64,000 nucleotides of DNA. It comes from Paraburkholderia flava. GTDB taxonomy: Bacteria > Pseudomonadota > Gammaproteobacteria > Burkholderiales > Burkholderiaceae. The stretch's first letter is position 1. Every line of letters starts with the position of its first letter. The position numbers and the translations under genes were made by a program. Location: contig NZ_SMRO01000001.1 of the NCBI RefSeq assembly GCF_004359985.1, positions 1,593,100 through 1,657,099 on the forward strand. The letters run 5' to 3'. Positions 51,879 to 61,332 of the stretch are shown in pieces. Below the pieces are notes generated by a model. It was not told the DNA's origin. It did not search any database and worked only from the letters and a program-made list of their open reading frames with translations.

Positions 51879-53402
51879 TCATTGCAGGGTTGCAACCGGC
51901 ACGCCGGAAGCAAGTGCCATGATGGCTTCCTGGGTGGCCCGTGCACGCGGCAGGATGCCGCCGACGGTGTGCTCGTGCATGACCATGATCCTGTCGCTCA
52001 TCCCCATCACCTCCGGCAATTCCGAGGAGATCATGACAATGGCAACGCCTTCTTTCGCGAGCCTCGTGATCAGCGTATGGATCTCGGCTTTCGCGCCGAC
52101 GTCGACGCCTCGCGTGGGTTCGTCGAGAATCAGAATGCGCGGTTTGTTGAGCAGCCATCGCGCGATCAGCACTTTCTGCTGATTGCCGCCGCTCAGGTTC
52201 TCGATGATTTCGTACAGGTCGGGCGTCTTGACCTTCAGCGCGTCGCACATGCCGTTGCACAACGCGTCGACGCGCCGCTGACGGACGAAGCCGAATGCAT
52301 CGTGATGCGGCAACGCGGCGATCTGCATGTTTTCGACGATCGACAGTTTCAGGAACAGACCCGTGCCTTTGCGGTCCTCCGTCAAAAATGCCATGCCGTG
52401 CCGGATGGCCTGTCGCGGCGAGCGGATCGGTACCGCCTGCCCGTCGAACAGAATGTCGCCTTCGTCCGCCGGATGAATGCCGAATACCGCTTCCATCACT
52501 TCGGTCCGTCCCGAGCCCATCAGACCGGCCACGCCCAGAATCTCGCCGTAGTGAAGGTCGAAACTGACATTCGAGAACGCGCCGCGTCGCGCCAGGTTGC
52601 GCACGGACAGTGCGACGTCCCCGATCTGCACCTGCTCCTTCGGAAATATCTGCGTCAGTTCACGACCCACCATCGCCGCGATCAGCGTGTGCTTGTCGAA
52701 CGTCGACGCGGCACGCGTGACGATGTGGTGTCCATCCCGGAAAATCGAAATGTCGTCCGCGATGCGGAACACCTCGTCCATCTTGTGCGTGATGTAGACG
52801 ATGGCTTTTCCGTGTGCCTTGAGTTCGCCGATGATCCGGAACAGATGATCGACTTCCTTGTCGGCAATGGCGGATGTCGGTTCGTCCATGATCAGCACGT
52901 CCGAATCGAACGACACCGCTTTCGCAATCTCGACCATCTGCCGGTTCGCGATGCTCAGCGTACCGAGCAGCGCAAGCGGATCGATTTCGATGCCGAGCTG
53001 GGCGAACAGATCGGCGGTCCGTCGATTGAGCGCGCCGTGGTCGATCAGACCGATCGCGCCGCGCGGCTCGCGGCCGATCCAGATGTTTTCGGCCACCGTC
53101 ATTTCCGGCACCAGGTTCAGTTCCTGGTGGATCATCGCGATGCCGCGGTTCAGCGCATCGCGCGGCGAGCGCAGCGAGACGGATTCGCCCTTGAGATGCA
53201 GCGTGCCGCCGTCGGGAATGTAGACGCCGGCGATGACCTTCATCATCGTCGACTTTCCGGCACCGTTCTCGCCCATCAATGCGTGCACGCGGCCGGCATG
53301 AACGTCGAGCGACACGTCGTCGAGTGCAATCACGCCGGGAAACGCCTTGTGGATGTTGCGCGCCGACAGCAGCGGCACGCCAGCAGTCAGATCTGATGAC
53401 AT
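51879..53402 (-). CDS. Sugar/inositol ABC transporter ATPase, two nucleotide-binding domains
   Basis: RbsA/MglA-type ATPase, 507 residues with two ABC domains in tandem. First domain: Walker [10 protein letters not shown], signature LSIANRQM, Walker [10 protein letters not shown]. Second domain: degenerate Walker [10 protein letters not shown], signature LSGGNQQK, Walker [13 protein letters not shown]. The degenerate second Walker A is normal for this family. Lies 15 bases after the binding-protein gene and 18 before the permease gene. Confidence 0.94.
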   Translation of the reverse strand: MSSDLTAGVPLLSARNIHKAFPGVIALDDVSLDVHAGRVHALMGENGAGKSTMMKVIAGVYIPDGGTLHLKGESVSLRSPRDALNRGIAMIHQELNLVPEMTVAENIWIGREPRGAIGLIDHGALNRRTADLFAQLGIEIDPLALLGTLSIANRQMVEIAKAVSFDSDVLIMDEPTSAIADKEVDHLFRIIGELKAHGKAIVYITHKMDEVFRIADDISIFRDGHHIVTRAASTFDKHTLIAAMVGRELTQIFPKEQVQIGDVALSVRNLARRGAFSNVSFDLHYGEILGVAGLMGSGRTEVMEAVFGIHPADEGDILFDGQAVPIRSPRQAIRHGMAFLTEDRKGTGLFLKLSIVENMQIAALPHHDAFGFVRQRRVDALCNGMCDALKVKTPDLYEIIENLSGGNQQKVLIARWLLNKPRILILDEPTRGVDVGAKAEIHTLITRLAKEGVAIVMISSELPEVMGMSDRIMVMHEHTVGGILPRARATQEAIMALASGVPVATLQ

Positions 53403-53417
53403 CGCGCCCTCGCTGCG

Positions 53418-54347
53418 TTACCTGTTCAGAAGACTCTTGTAGTTGTCCGGGGTAACGAGCTGCCACGGAATCCAGATTTCGTGCGGCACGTTCCTGTCCC
53501 CGCTCGCGAGCCGGATCGCTTCGTCCACGGCTGTCTTGCCCTGACCCCGCGCGTCCTGAAACACCGTCACGGCGAGGTCGCCCTTCGCCATCGCATTGAG
53601 CGCTTCCTGCGTCGCATCCACGCCGCCTACGAGCACCGATTTAGGCGACACCCCTGCCTGCTTCATCGCAATCAGTGCACCGAGCGCCATCTCGTCGTTG
53701 TTCGCCGCGATGGCATCGAATTTCTTGCCGGAACTCAGCCACTGGCCCATCAGGTTGATGCTCTGACTGCGATCGCAGTTCGCGGTCTGTTCGGCTACGA
53801 CCTTGATACCCGGGTTACGCGCGATCACGTCCTTGACGCCCTTCGTGCGATCACGCGTGACATCGGTCGAAAGCTCGCACAGCATCACCGCGATGTTGCC
53901 CTTGCCGTTGAGCCGCTTCGCCAGATACTCCATCTGCATGCGCCCCGCGACGAGATTGTCCGACCCGACGAACCACGAATCCGCGGCCATCTGCTCGTTC
54001 GGCCGGCGATTGACGTAGACGATCGGAATGCCTGCTTTCGCGGCGGCATCGGTCATCCGTTTCGTCGCCGACGTATCCGCCGGATTGACGATGATCGCGC
54101 CGACGTGCTGCGACACGAAGCTCTCCACCTGGCTCACCTGGCGGCCGACATCTCCCTGCGCGTCCTCGAAATCGAGCGTGACGCCCGGGTGTACCTTGCC
54201 CTCCGTAGCCATCGCTTCACGCACGGTAGTCAGGAAGTTGTCGTCGAAATGCGCCATCGACACGCCTATCGTCGTACCCGCGAGCGCGGATACCGGCAGC
54301 GCGGCGGCGACGATCAGCGGGAAAAGGGTTCGTGTAACGAAGTTCAT
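53418..54347 (-). CDS. Periplasmic sugar/inositol-binding protein
   Basis: Type I periplasmic binding protein, 309 residues, with a signal peptide (LFPLIVAAALPVSALA). TTIGVSMAHFDDNFLTTVRE is the pattern of inositol-binding relatives, and AIIVNPADTSAT, YVNRRPNE and NNDEMALGALIAM line the ligand cleft. AGGAGA precedes the ATG. First gene of the importer. The 182-base gap upstream to the isomerase gene has GC-rich inverted repeats but no gene. Confidence 0.92.
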   Translation of the reverse strand: MNFVTRTLFPLIVAAALPVSALAGTTIGVSMAHFDDNFLTTVREAMATEGKVHPGVTLDFEDAQGDVGRQVSQVESFVSQHVGAIIVNPADTSATKRMTDAAAKAGIPIVYVNRRPNEQMAADSWFVGSDNLVAGRMQMEYLAKRLNGKGNIAVMLCELSTDVTRDRTKGVKDVIARNPGIKVVAEQTANCDRSQSINLMGQWLSSGKKFDAIAANNDEMALGALIAMKQAGVSPKSVLVGGVDATQEALNAMAKGDLAVTVFQDARGQGKTAVDEAIRLASGDRNVPHEIWIPWQLVTPDNYKSLLNR

Positions 54348-54529
54348 GCCTGTCTCCTTTTATGTATTGGATTGGTATCGCCCGGGACTCATCGGACCCG
54401 TGTACGTGTTCAGCCCTGCCTTGCCCGCCTCCTTAGGGCGCGTGGAACGGCTTCATCGGCGCCGCTCCGGATACCATGGCCGGAGATGTCCGGCGTCATC
54501 CTCCCTCTACTGTCCGCGCCGCGTTCTCC

Positions 54530-55375
54530 TCAAGCCGCGTCGGGAACAAGATCCCGTCTTGTGCGCAAACGGATGTGTTCGATGCTTGCCCGCAAACGCG
54601 CCTCAATATCGGCGGCAGCTGCGATTTCCTCGGCGAAAGGCTCGAACGACGCATACCCGCTGTAGCCTCGCTCGATGAGCGTATTGATCTGCCGGATGTT
54701 GTCGAGACGGTCCGCACTACCGACCAGCACGCGATGACCGTCGCGCATCTGATCGACCGGGATCGCGCTGTCCTCGACCCCCGAGATATGGATGAGGCCC
54801 GTGAGGTCGGGAAAGAAGATGTCCTCCCCCGACAGGTGATGATGAAACGTGTCGTGCACGAGCCCGAAGTGGCGCTCCGCAGCCGCGTCGTAGATTCCTT
54901 TGACCGCGTCGGATTTGCGGCGCAGCGCGCATTCCTCGAAACCGAGTGTCTCGACGAATCCGACGAGTCCGTGATCGTCGAGAATCGGTTTGAGCTGTCG
55001 CAACGCATTGACCAGATCGGCATGGCGCTCGCCGGCACTGCGGCGATCGAGCCTGCTATTGGTCGGGCACATCACGAGCGCTCTTGCTCCGCATTCCGAC
55101 GCATACCGGGCAAGCGATACGGCGTCATGCACGCGCTGCGCGTCGAACTGCTCGAATCGCTGCAACGCGTTGATCGAGAGAATCGTCACGCCGGCGGCCT
55201 CCGCTTCTGCCCGGACCTCCTGGGCCGGCGTGCCGTCGACGAGCTCGACGCCGGGCAGGTCGTTGCGGATTTCAATCGCATCGACGCCAAGACGTCCGCA
55301 CAGGGCGAGGTAATCGCTCAGGGGCAGGCGCGGTGCGCTCATGCGGTTCAGGGAAAATCGAAGTACGTCGCTCAC
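54530..55375 (-). CDS. TIM-barrel sugar isomerase, IolI-like
   Basis: A 281-residue xylose-isomerase-type TIM barrel. RFSLNRMSAPRLPLSDYLAL, VDAIEIRNDLPGVEL, VGFVETLGFEECALR, VHDTFHHHLSGED and HISGVED supply the metal-binding Glu, Asp and His. This is the pattern of 2-keto-myo-inositol isomerase-like proteins of inositol clusters. Start is GTG 55375 with AAGGA upstream. It is probably the promoter-proximal gene of the import/catabolic operon. Confidence 0.83.
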   Translation of the reverse strand: MSDVLRFSLNRMSAPRLPLSDYLALCGRLGVDAIEIRNDLPGVELVDGTPAQEVRAEAEAAGVTILSINALQRFEQFDAQRVHDAVSLARYASECGARALVMCPTNSRLDRRSAGERHADLVNALRQLKPILDDHGLVGFVETLGFEECALRRKSDAVKGIYDAAAERHFGLVHDTFHHHLSGEDIFFPDLTGLIHISGVEDSAIPVDQMRDGHRVLVGSADRLDNIRQINTLIERGYSGYASFEPFAEEIAAAADIEARLRASIEHIRLRTRRDLVPDAA

Positions 55376-55764
55376 GTTGTGGTTCCTTGATCAGTGCGAA
55401 TGCAAAATTTCCACGGGAGGCGACCATCGCTGCGCGGCGCGCGCAATGGCAGCGGGTGCGTCGACATTTCTGCTGTTGCGCTACCCATAAATTTCTTCTG
55501 ATGAATGCACACGGGAACGCCACGTTCGCCACGCACGGGTAGCCCTCCGAAGCAATTCATTCCCGCTGTCTCCCTTCCTGAATCCGCCCCGTCGCGCTTG
55601 CTCTGGATTCGGGAAGCGGCGTGCGTGTATGAGATGAAATTAAACGGCGGGGCCCCGCACCACAACGAAAACATTGACGATTTATCGTCAAGCGCCTAGC
55701 GTCTCGCCACGGGTGTCGACATCAACGCCGCCCGCCGTACCCTGCACAGAAACGGAACATCAAT
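55376..55764. promoter_or_regulatory. Divergent regulatory region between the isomerase and LacI genes
   Basis: No credible gene in these 389 bases. It must hold the operon promoter (minus) and the regulator promoter (plus). The only clear element is the palindrome at 55674-55691; no second copy was found on the operon side. Confidence 0.5.
55674..55691 (+). promoter_or_regulatory. Perfect palindromic operator overlapping the LacI-gene promoter
   Basis: TTGACGATTTATCGTCAA: seven-base arms with a four-base centre (TTGACGA-TTTA-TCGTCAA). The left arm doubles as a -35 box (TTGACG), with TAGCGT 17 bases on as a weak -10. This fits autorepression by the LacI-family protein encoded 73 bases downstream. 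Confidence 0.6.
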
Positions 55765-56835
55765 ATGTCTCGTCCCAATGCGCCGCGTCGCAAGCAGGCT
55801 CCCCGCTTTATCGAGATAGCAGAAGCCGCGGGAGTCAGTCAGGCGACGGTCGATCGCGTGCTCAACGAGCGAGGCAGCGTATCGGACGCAGCCCGGGCCC
55901 GCGTGATAGCGGCGGCGCGACAACTCGGCGTGCCGCGCGTTCTTCCCGAAACCCAGCACGGTCTGATGCATATCGACGTGTTGCTGCCGCAGAACGACAC
56001 GCCGTTCTTCAGTCGCCTGAATCTTGCGCTGCAGCGTTCGATGCAGATGCTCGACAAACGGATCGTGCTGCATCGCCGGTTTCTGCCCGAGGCCGATGAC
56101 GGGGCCATCGAGGAAGCCGTTCTTCATCCCCGCTACCACCGCGCCGGCCTCATCGTGACGACGCGCGACACGCCCCAGGTACGCGACGCGCTACGCGTGG
56201 CGATCGAGCGGAAGGAAGCCGTCATTACGATGATGACCGACGTGGCGGAGGTCGAACGTTTGCACTACGCAGGCATCGACAACAACCTGGCCGGACGCAC
56301 GGCCGGCTATTTCATTGGACGGTTCGCCGTGCGCCCGGGGCGTGTTCTGCTCATCTGCGGTCGCAAGGATTATCGAAACCACGTGGACCGGATCGACGGC
56401 TGCCGGGCAAAGATCATGGAGTCGTTTCCGCAGCTCGCTTGCGACGACGCGGCGGAAACGTTCGACGACGCCGATCGATGCTATCGCGCCGCCATGCATG
56501 GGCTCGCCCGCGGGGATGTTGCCGGTATCTACAGCAGCGGGTACGGGTCGTCGGGGATCGAAGCGGCGCTACGCAAATGCGACATGGCCGGCAAGGTCGT
56601 CTGGGTATCCCATGAAATGACCGACCACCATCGCCAGTACATCGAGGACGGCGTCATGGACGTCGCCATCGACCAGGATCCGGATGGCCAGGTCATGTCC
56701 GCGCTGCAGCACATGCTGTACGCGTTCGGCATCGTTCAGGCGGTGCCGCCTCCAGGCCCGGTGGAGTTCAGGATTTTCTGTCCTGCCAACGTGAGGCGAA
56801 CGACCTATCTGACCGGCGACGGCGAAATGGGGTAG
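55765..56835 (+). CDS. LacI-family transcriptional regulator
   Basis: A 356-residue repressor. The N-terminal helix-turn-helix reads FIEIAEAAGVSQATVDRVLN, and the hinge follows. The effector domain resembles a type I periplasmic binding protein (LHYAGIDNNLAGRTAGYFIG, GIYSSGYGSSGIEAAL). It is divergent from the inositol-type operon, so the inducer is probably inositol or a breakdown product (inference). A palindrome lies in its promoter. Confidence 0.9.
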   Translation: MSRPNAPRRKQAPRFIEIAEAAGVSQATVDRVLNERGSVSDAARARVIAAARQLGVPRVLPETQHGLMHIDVLLPQNDTPFFSRLNLALQRSMQMLDKRIVLHRRFLPEADDGAIEEAVLHPRYHRAGLIVTTRDTPQVRDALRVAIERKEAVITMMTDVAEVERLHYAGIDNNLAGRTAGYFIGRFAVRPGRVLLICGRKDYRNHVDRIDGCRAKIMESFPQLACDDAAETFDDADRCYRAAMHGLARGDVAGIYSSGYGSSGIEAALRKCDMAGKVVWVSHEMTDHHRQYIEDGVMDVAIDQDPDGQVMSALQHMLYAFGIVQAVPPPGPVEFRIFCPANVRRTTYLTGDGEMG

Positions 56836-56855
56836 CGCCGCATCGCGCGTGATAC

Positions 56856-56884
56856 TTGACGATTTGTCCAAATTTAGACAATAT
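56856..56884 (+). promoter_or_regulatory. Promoter with internal dyad, YheO-type regulator gene
   Basis: TTGACG (56856-56861), 17-base spacer, CAATAT (56879-56884). A TTGTC/GACAA dyad with eight-base spacer (56864-56881) sits between the boxes. The first ten bases repeat those of the palindrome at 55674. The ATG at 56891 lies seven bases after the -10, so the mRNA may be leaderless. Confidence 0.5.
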
Positions 56885-56890
56885 CTCCAC

Positions 56891-57529
56891 ATGCGCAAAC
56901 GAACGCCCGAACAGAACCTGTTGATCGACCAGCTGAAGCAAGTGGCGCAAGGTCTCGGCGAGACCTTCGCGCCGTTCTGCGAAGTGGTCGTGCACGACCT
57001 GCTGCATCCGAAGCACGCAATCGTCGCGATTCACAACAGCCTGTCGGGCCGGCAGGTCGGCGAGCCGACCACCGAACTCGGACTCGCGCGGATCGGCGAC
57101 GCGGACTATCCGTCGATTCTCGCGAACTACCCGAATCATTTCGTCGACGGTCGGCAGGCCAAGAGCACGTCGATCGGCATCAAGGATTCCACGGGCCGCT
57201 ACATCGCCGCGCTGTGCATCAACGTCGATCTCACGCTGTTTCGCGGTCTGCAGGGCATGCTGACGCAATTCGGCACGCTCGACCCGAACGCTGACCCGAA
57301 GGAATCGCTCGATCCTGCGGGCGCCGATGCGATCCGTGTCCGCATCGACCGCTTCGCTGCACGTCTCGCTACCACGCCGCGCTCGCTGAAAGCCGACGAC
57401 CGCCGCACGCTGCTGCAGGAACTCAAGCAGTCGGGATGTCTCGACGTGCGCCGCTCGATGGAAATCGTCGCGCAGCATTTAGGCGTGTCGCGTGCGACCG
57501 TCTACGGTGATGCGAAAGAACAGGCCTGA
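56891..57529 (+). CDS. YheO/DauR-type PAS-like and HTH regulator
   Basis: A 212-residue regulator. The N-terminal YheO PAS-like domain (about 1-115) has FCEVVVHDLLHPKHAIVAIH and SIGIKDSTGRYIAALCINVD. The C-terminal helix-turn-helix is KQSGCLDVRRSMEIVAQHLG then VSRATVYGD. Homologues such as DauR control D-amino-acid catabolism. It lies 42 bases before the ammonia-lyase gene, so it probably controls that enzyme as part of the same transcript. Confidence 0.88.
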   Translation: MRKRTPEQNLLIDQLKQVAQGLGETFAPFCEVVVHDLLHPKHAIVAIHNSLSGRQVGEPTTELGLARIGDADYPSILANYPNHFVDGRQAKSTSIGIKDSTGRYIAALCINVDLTLFRGLQGMLTQFGTLDPNADPKESLDPAGADAIRVRIDRFAARLATTPRSLKADDRRTLLQELKQSGCLDVRRSMEIVAQHLGVSRATVYGDAKEQA

Positions 57530-57571
57530 ACGGCCCCGCTTATTAGCATTAGCTCACACGATCACGAGGTC

Positions 57572-58540
57572 ATGAACATGCTCACGCTGCCCACCTACGA
57601 CGACGTCGTCGCAGCCGCTCAACGAATCGACGGTCACGCGCATCGCACGCCCGTGATGCGCTCGCGCACGGTCGATGCGGATCTCGGCGCGCAGGTGTTC
57701 TTCAAGTGCGAAAACCTGCAGCGTATGGGCGCATTCAAGTTTCGCGGCGCATTCAACGCGCTGTCGAAGTTCGATGCCGCGCAGCGTCGCGCGGGCGTCG
57801 TAGCATTCTCGTCCGGCAATCATGCTCAAGCCATCGCGTTGTCGGCATCGCTGCTCGGCATTCCGTCGACGATCATCATGCCGCACGACGCGCCCGCCGC
57901 GAAGGTCGCGGCCACGAAGGGCTACGGCGGCAACGTCGTGATGTATGACCGCTATACCGAAGACCGCGAACAGATCGGCCGCAAGCTCGCCGAAGAACAA
58001 GGGCTCACGCTGATCCCGCCGTATGATCATCCGGATGTGATCGCGGGCCAGGGCACGGCGGCGAAAGAACTGTTCGAGGAAGTGGGACCGCTCGACGCGC
58101 TGTTCGTCTGCCTCGGCGGTGGCGGGTTGCTGTCGGGCACTGCGCTGTCGACGCGCGCGCTGTCGCCGGACTGCACGCTGTACGGCGTCGAACCGGAAGC
58201 GGGCAACGATGCGCAGCAGTCGTTCCGCTCCGGCAAGATCGTCCATATCGATACGCCGAAGACGATCGCCGACGGCGCGCAGACACAGCATCTCGGCAAC
58301 TACACGTTCGAGATCATCCGTCGCGACGTCAACGACATCCTGACGGCCACCGATGCCGAACTCGTCGACTGTATGCGCTTTTCCGCGTCGCGGATGAAGA
58401 TCGTCGTCGAACCGACCGGCTGTCTCGGCTTCGCGGCCGCGCGCAAGATGAAGGCGCAGTTGCAGGGCAAGCGCGTGGGCGTGATCGTCAGCGGCGGCAA
58501 CGTCGATATCGAACGCTTCTGCGAACTGCTCGGGGCTTGA
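57572..58540 (+). CDS. Threo-3-hydroxyaspartate/serine-threonine ammonia-lyase
   Basis: PLP enzyme of the serine/threonine dehydratase fold, 322 residues. FKCENLQRMGAFKFRGAFNA carries the Schiff-base lysine, SSGNHAQAIALSA is the substrate loop, and CLGGGGLLSG binds the phosphate. No ACT domain, so it is the catabolic or racemase-like branch (threo-3-hydroxyaspartate ammonia-lyase or serine racemase type) rather than IlvA. GAGG precedes the ATG. Convergent with an MFS gene (three-base gap). Confidence 0.9.
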   Translation: MNMLTLPTYDDVVAAAQRIDGHAHRTPVMRSRTVDADLGAQVFFKCENLQRMGAFKFRGAFNALSKFDAAQRRAGVVAFSSGNHAQAIALSASLLGIPSTIIMPHDAPAAKVAATKGYGGNVVMYDRYTEDREQIGRKLAEEQGLTLIPPYDHPDVIAGQGTAAKELFEEVGPLDALFVCLGGGGLLSGTALSTRALSPDCTLYGVEPEAGNDAQQSFRSGKIVHIDTPKTIADGAQTQHLGNYTFEIIRRDVNDILTATDAELVDCMRFSASRMKIVVEPTGCLGFAAARKMKAQLQGKRVGVIVSGGNVDIERFCELLGA

Positions 58541-58543
58541 CCG

Positions 58544-59782
58544 CTATTCGGCACGTGGCATCGCGCGCAGTGTGACGGCCCAGAACGCGAGACCCGTCAG
58601 CGTGATTGCCGCACCGAGCATGCACACCCCCATCCAGCCGGCCCACACGTACACGTGCGTCGACGCGAGCGCGCCCGCGCCGCTTCCGGCTGCATAAAAC
58701 AGCATGTAGCAGCCGACGAGCCGGCTATGTGCATCGGGCCGCGCACGAAAAATCATGCTCTGGTTCGTCACGTGAATCGCCTGGCCGCCGAGGTCGAGCA
58801 ACAGCACACCGACGACCAGCATCGCAAGACTCGACGACAGATATGCAGCCGGCAGCCACGACAGCAGCAACACGATCCACGCGATGCCTGTCGTCCACTG
58901 TCCGTGACCGCGATCGGCCAGCCGACCCGCACGCGCTGCGGCAAGCGCGCCAGCCGCGCCGGCCAGACCGAATGCACCGATCGCCGTGTGCGGCAGCGAC
59001 AACGGCGGTGCGCTCAGCGGCAACGCCATCGCGCTCCAGAACACGCTGAACGCCGCGAACATCAGCATGCCGATCGTCCCGCGAATCTGCAGCGTGCGTT
59101 CGTGCGCGAGCAGCGTCCACATCGATCCGAGCAAACGCAAATAACCGATTCGCACACGCGGTGCGGACTGCGCAGGCAACGTGCGCCACAGCACCGGCAG
59201 CATCAGCAACGCGAGCGCCGCCGACGTCAGATAGACCGCTCGCCAGCCCGCGAGGTCGGCGACGAAACCGGCCATCGTCCGCGCGAGCAGCAGCCCGACC
59301 ACCACGCCGCCCTGCGCGGCACCGACGACGCGACCGCGTTCACCCGACGCAGCAACAGTCGCCGCATACGCGATCAAGCCCTGCGTCATCGCCGTGCCGA
59401 GCATGCCCGTCGCGAGCATGCCGGCGAGCAGCATGGGCGCGCTCGTCGCACACGCGGTCACGATCAGCGCGAGCACCAGCAGCCCCAGTTGCGTCGCCAT
59501 CAACCGATGTCGATTCGCGCGGTCGCCGAGCGGGACGAGAAACACCAGGGCAAGCGCGCAGCCGGCCTGCGTCGCGGTGACTACCATGCCGATCGATGCA
59601 CGGCTCACGTCGAAATCGTGAGCGAGCAGGTCGAGCAGCGGCTGCGCGTAATAGACGTTCGCCACGCTGAGTCCGCACGCGACGGCAAACAGCAGCACGA
59701 GCGATCGACTCATCGGTGTCGTGCTGGGTGACGCGCCGCCGTCGGCGTGACCGCGCAACGGGTCGGCTGTTCCACACTGCAT
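58544..59782 (-). CDS. MFS transporter, 12-helix
   Basis: A 412-residue major facilitator with about 12 helices. LSVANVYYAQPLLDLLAHDF is helix 1 of the AraJ/YdhP-like exporter group, LVPLGDRANRHRLM is motif A and GERGRVVGAAQGGVVVGLLL is the helix 4-5 region. AAGGA precedes the ATG at 59782. The first 23 residues are polar and cytoplasmic. Tandem inverted repeats upstream suggest tight control. Substrate unknown. Confidence 0.88.
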   Translation of the reverse strand: MQCGTADPLRGHADGGASPSTTPMSRSLVLLFAVACGLSVANVYYAQPLLDLLAHDFDVSRASIGMVVTATQAGCALALVFLVPLGDRANRHRLMATQLGLLVLALIVTACATSAPMLLAGMLATGMLGTAMTQGLIAYAATVAASGERGRVVGAAQGGVVVGLLLARTMAGFVADLAGWRAVYLTSAALALLMLPVLWRTLPAQSAPRVRIGYLRLLGSMWTLLAHERTLQIRGTIGMLMFAAFSVFWSAMALPLSAPPLSLPHTAIGAFGLAGAAGALAAARAGRLADRGHGQWTTGIAWIVLLLSWLPAAYLSSSLAMLVVGVLLLDLGGQAIHVTNQSMIFRARPDAHSRLVGCYMLFYAAGSGAGALASTHVYVWAGWMGVCMLGAAITLTGLAFWAVTLRAMPRAE

Positions 59783-59815
59783 TTTCGCTTCCTTCGATTT
59801 GCGGATTTCTCATCG

Positions 59816-59873
59816 AGTTGCAAATCGCAACTTCATCGAAGTGTAAGCCCACGCAGTTTTTAAACGCAACTGC
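59816..59873. promoter_or_regulatory. Cluster of inverted repeats upstream of the MFS gene
   Basis: AGTTGC-AAATC-GCAACT (59816-59832), ACTTC-ATC-GAAGT partly overlapping it, and GCAGTT-N9-AACTGC (59853-59873). Shared GTTGC/GCAAC cores point to one regulator binding twice, 34 to 91 bases upstream of the start at 59782. The regulator is not identified. Confidence 0.5.
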
Positions 59874-59926
59874 ATCGCATGAAAACCCCGCGTGGAACAA
59901 GGTGAATGGGAGAGCGCCCTTTTAGC

Positions 59927-61237
59927 TCAATGGCGACCGGTTCGCGCCGCGCGGTCGACAAAGCCAAACAAAAACACAGCAACCGTGAATCCCAACAGGA
60001 CGGCGCAGACCCCGCTCCATCCTGCCCACGCCCACGCGGCCCCCGAAAGCGCGGCACCGATCGCGCCACCCACAAAGAAGATCCCGACAAAGAGCGCATT
60101 CAACCGTCCACGCGCCGACGGATTGAGGAGATTGATCGCGCGTCGTCCAAGTGTCTGATCGGTGATGACGCCGGCGTCGAGCGCGGCCGCGCCCACGACC
60201 AGCAACCCAAGCGCGAGTGCGGGATGCGCCGCGGGAGAGAACCCACCCCAGCCCGCGCCGGCGACAGCGAGCACGACGACGGCCGCGAACATCACCAGAT
60301 GCGAGACGATCTGCGTGGCGCGTCCCGCACCACGGTCGCCGAGATAGCCGGCGAGCGGCGTCACGATCGCCCCCGTCGCGCCGGCCAGCGCGAACACGGC
60401 AATGCCCTGCATGCCGAGCGAAAACGGCGGCTGCGTGAGCAGCAGCGCGATAGCCGTCCAGAACGCGCTGAACGCACCGAGCGCGAGCGCGGCCAGCGTC
60501 GCGCGACGTTGCAGGACGGGTTCGCTACGCAGCAGTGTCCAGAGCGAGCGCAGCAATGCGCCGTAACGCGCTGTCGCGTGCGGCACATGACTCGGCAATC
60601 GAAGGTAAAGCACGACGGTCAGCAGCGCGTCGGCCGCCGCCTCGATGCCGTAAAACGCGCGCCAGCCAAACAGCCCCGCGATCACGCTCGCGAGCGGGCG
60701 CGACAGCAGAATCCCGAGCATCAGTCCGCTCATCACGTTGCCGACCGCGCGACCGCGTCGACTTTCGGGCGCCATGGACGCCGCCATCGGCACAAGCATC
60801 TGGATCACGCTCGACGTCGCGCCCGCCATGAACGCCGACGCCAGAAACAGCCAACCCGACCGCGCAAGCGACGACAGCGCAAGAAAGGCCGCGCAGCAGG
60901 CCAGCGTCCTGACGATCAGACGCCGGTTCTCCAGCAGATCGCAGAGCGGCACGAGTAGCAGCAGACCGGCCGCGTAGCCGAGTTGCGGCAGCATCGCGAT
61001 CAGACCAGCGAGTTCGCGCGGCAGATTCAGCGCGCGGCTGACCGGCCCCGTCAAAGGCTGCGCCGCCGACAGATTCATCACAATGACGCCGACCGTGACG
61101 GCGAAAAAGAGCGTCAAAGCCGGCGTCAGGGAGTCGCCGCCCGCTGATTGGGGTACGGGCGCAGACGACTGCGCTAACGGCGGCAGCGCAGAGGACGAGG
61201 CGAGGTTGCGCGAGCAGGTGTCGGCAGGTTGAGACAT
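59927..61237 (-). CDS. MFS transporter, 12-helix, AraJ/YnfM-like
   Basis: A 436-residue major facilitator. MNLSAAQPLTGPVSRALNLP opens the fold and VPLCDLLENRRLIVRTL is motif A. The first 35 residues are Ser/Pro-rich and cytoplasmic. GGGAA lies upstream of the ATG at 61237; a longer start at 61297 would overlap the divergent promoter. Divergent from the LysR gene at 61333, its probable regulator. Related in type to the MFS gene just downstream, so the two may be old paralogues. Confidence 0.87.
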   Translation of the reverse strand: MSQPADTCSRNLASSSALPPLAQSSAPVPQSAGGDSLTPALTLFFAVTVGVIVMNLSAAQPLTGPVSRALNLPRELAGLIAMLPQLGYAAGLLLLVPLCDLLENRRLIVRTLACCAAFLALSSLARSGWLFLASAFMAGATSSVIQMLVPMAASMAPESRRGRAVGNVMSGLMLGILLSRPLASVIAGLFGWRAFYGIEAAADALLTVVLYLRLPSHVPHATARYGALLRSLWTLLRSEPVLQRRATLAALALGAFSAFWTAIALLLTQPPFSLGMQGIAVFALAGATGAIVTPLAGYLGDRGAGRATQIVSHLVMFAAVVVLAVAGAGWGGFSPAAHPALALGLLVVGAAALDAGVITDQTLGRRAINLLNPSARGRLNALFVGIFFVGGAIGAALSGAAWAWAGWSGVCAVLLGFTVAVFLFGFVDRAARTGRH

Positions 61238-61332
61238 CGTTCGATTCCCGGAGGTTAGGGTCCGGCCCATCATAGGGACGCCGATGTTATGCGACAATTG
61301 AAATATCCCGATAATGTTTATGCGAGATCGTT
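61238..61332. promoter_or_regulatory. Divergent MFS/LysR promoter with direct repeat
   Basis: Two similar segments, CCGATGTTATGCGA (around 61281) and CCGATAATGTTTATGCGA (around 61308), share CCGAT and TTATGCGA, one in each half of the 95-base gap. Such repeats fit a LysR binding region. Confidence 0.45.

Noticed and set aside
51258..53396. A 712-codon open frame antisense to the ABC permease and ATPase genes
   Set aside because: The minus strand encodes clear RbsC- and RbsA-type proteins with all motifs. The plus-strand translation is Arg/His/Asp-rich and has no recognisable fold.
59920..59945. TTTTAGCTCAATGG, resembling a tRNA D-arm
   Set aside because: No acceptor pairing, no TTCGA-type T-loop box and no anticodon stem downstream. 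It overlaps the end of an MFS gene.
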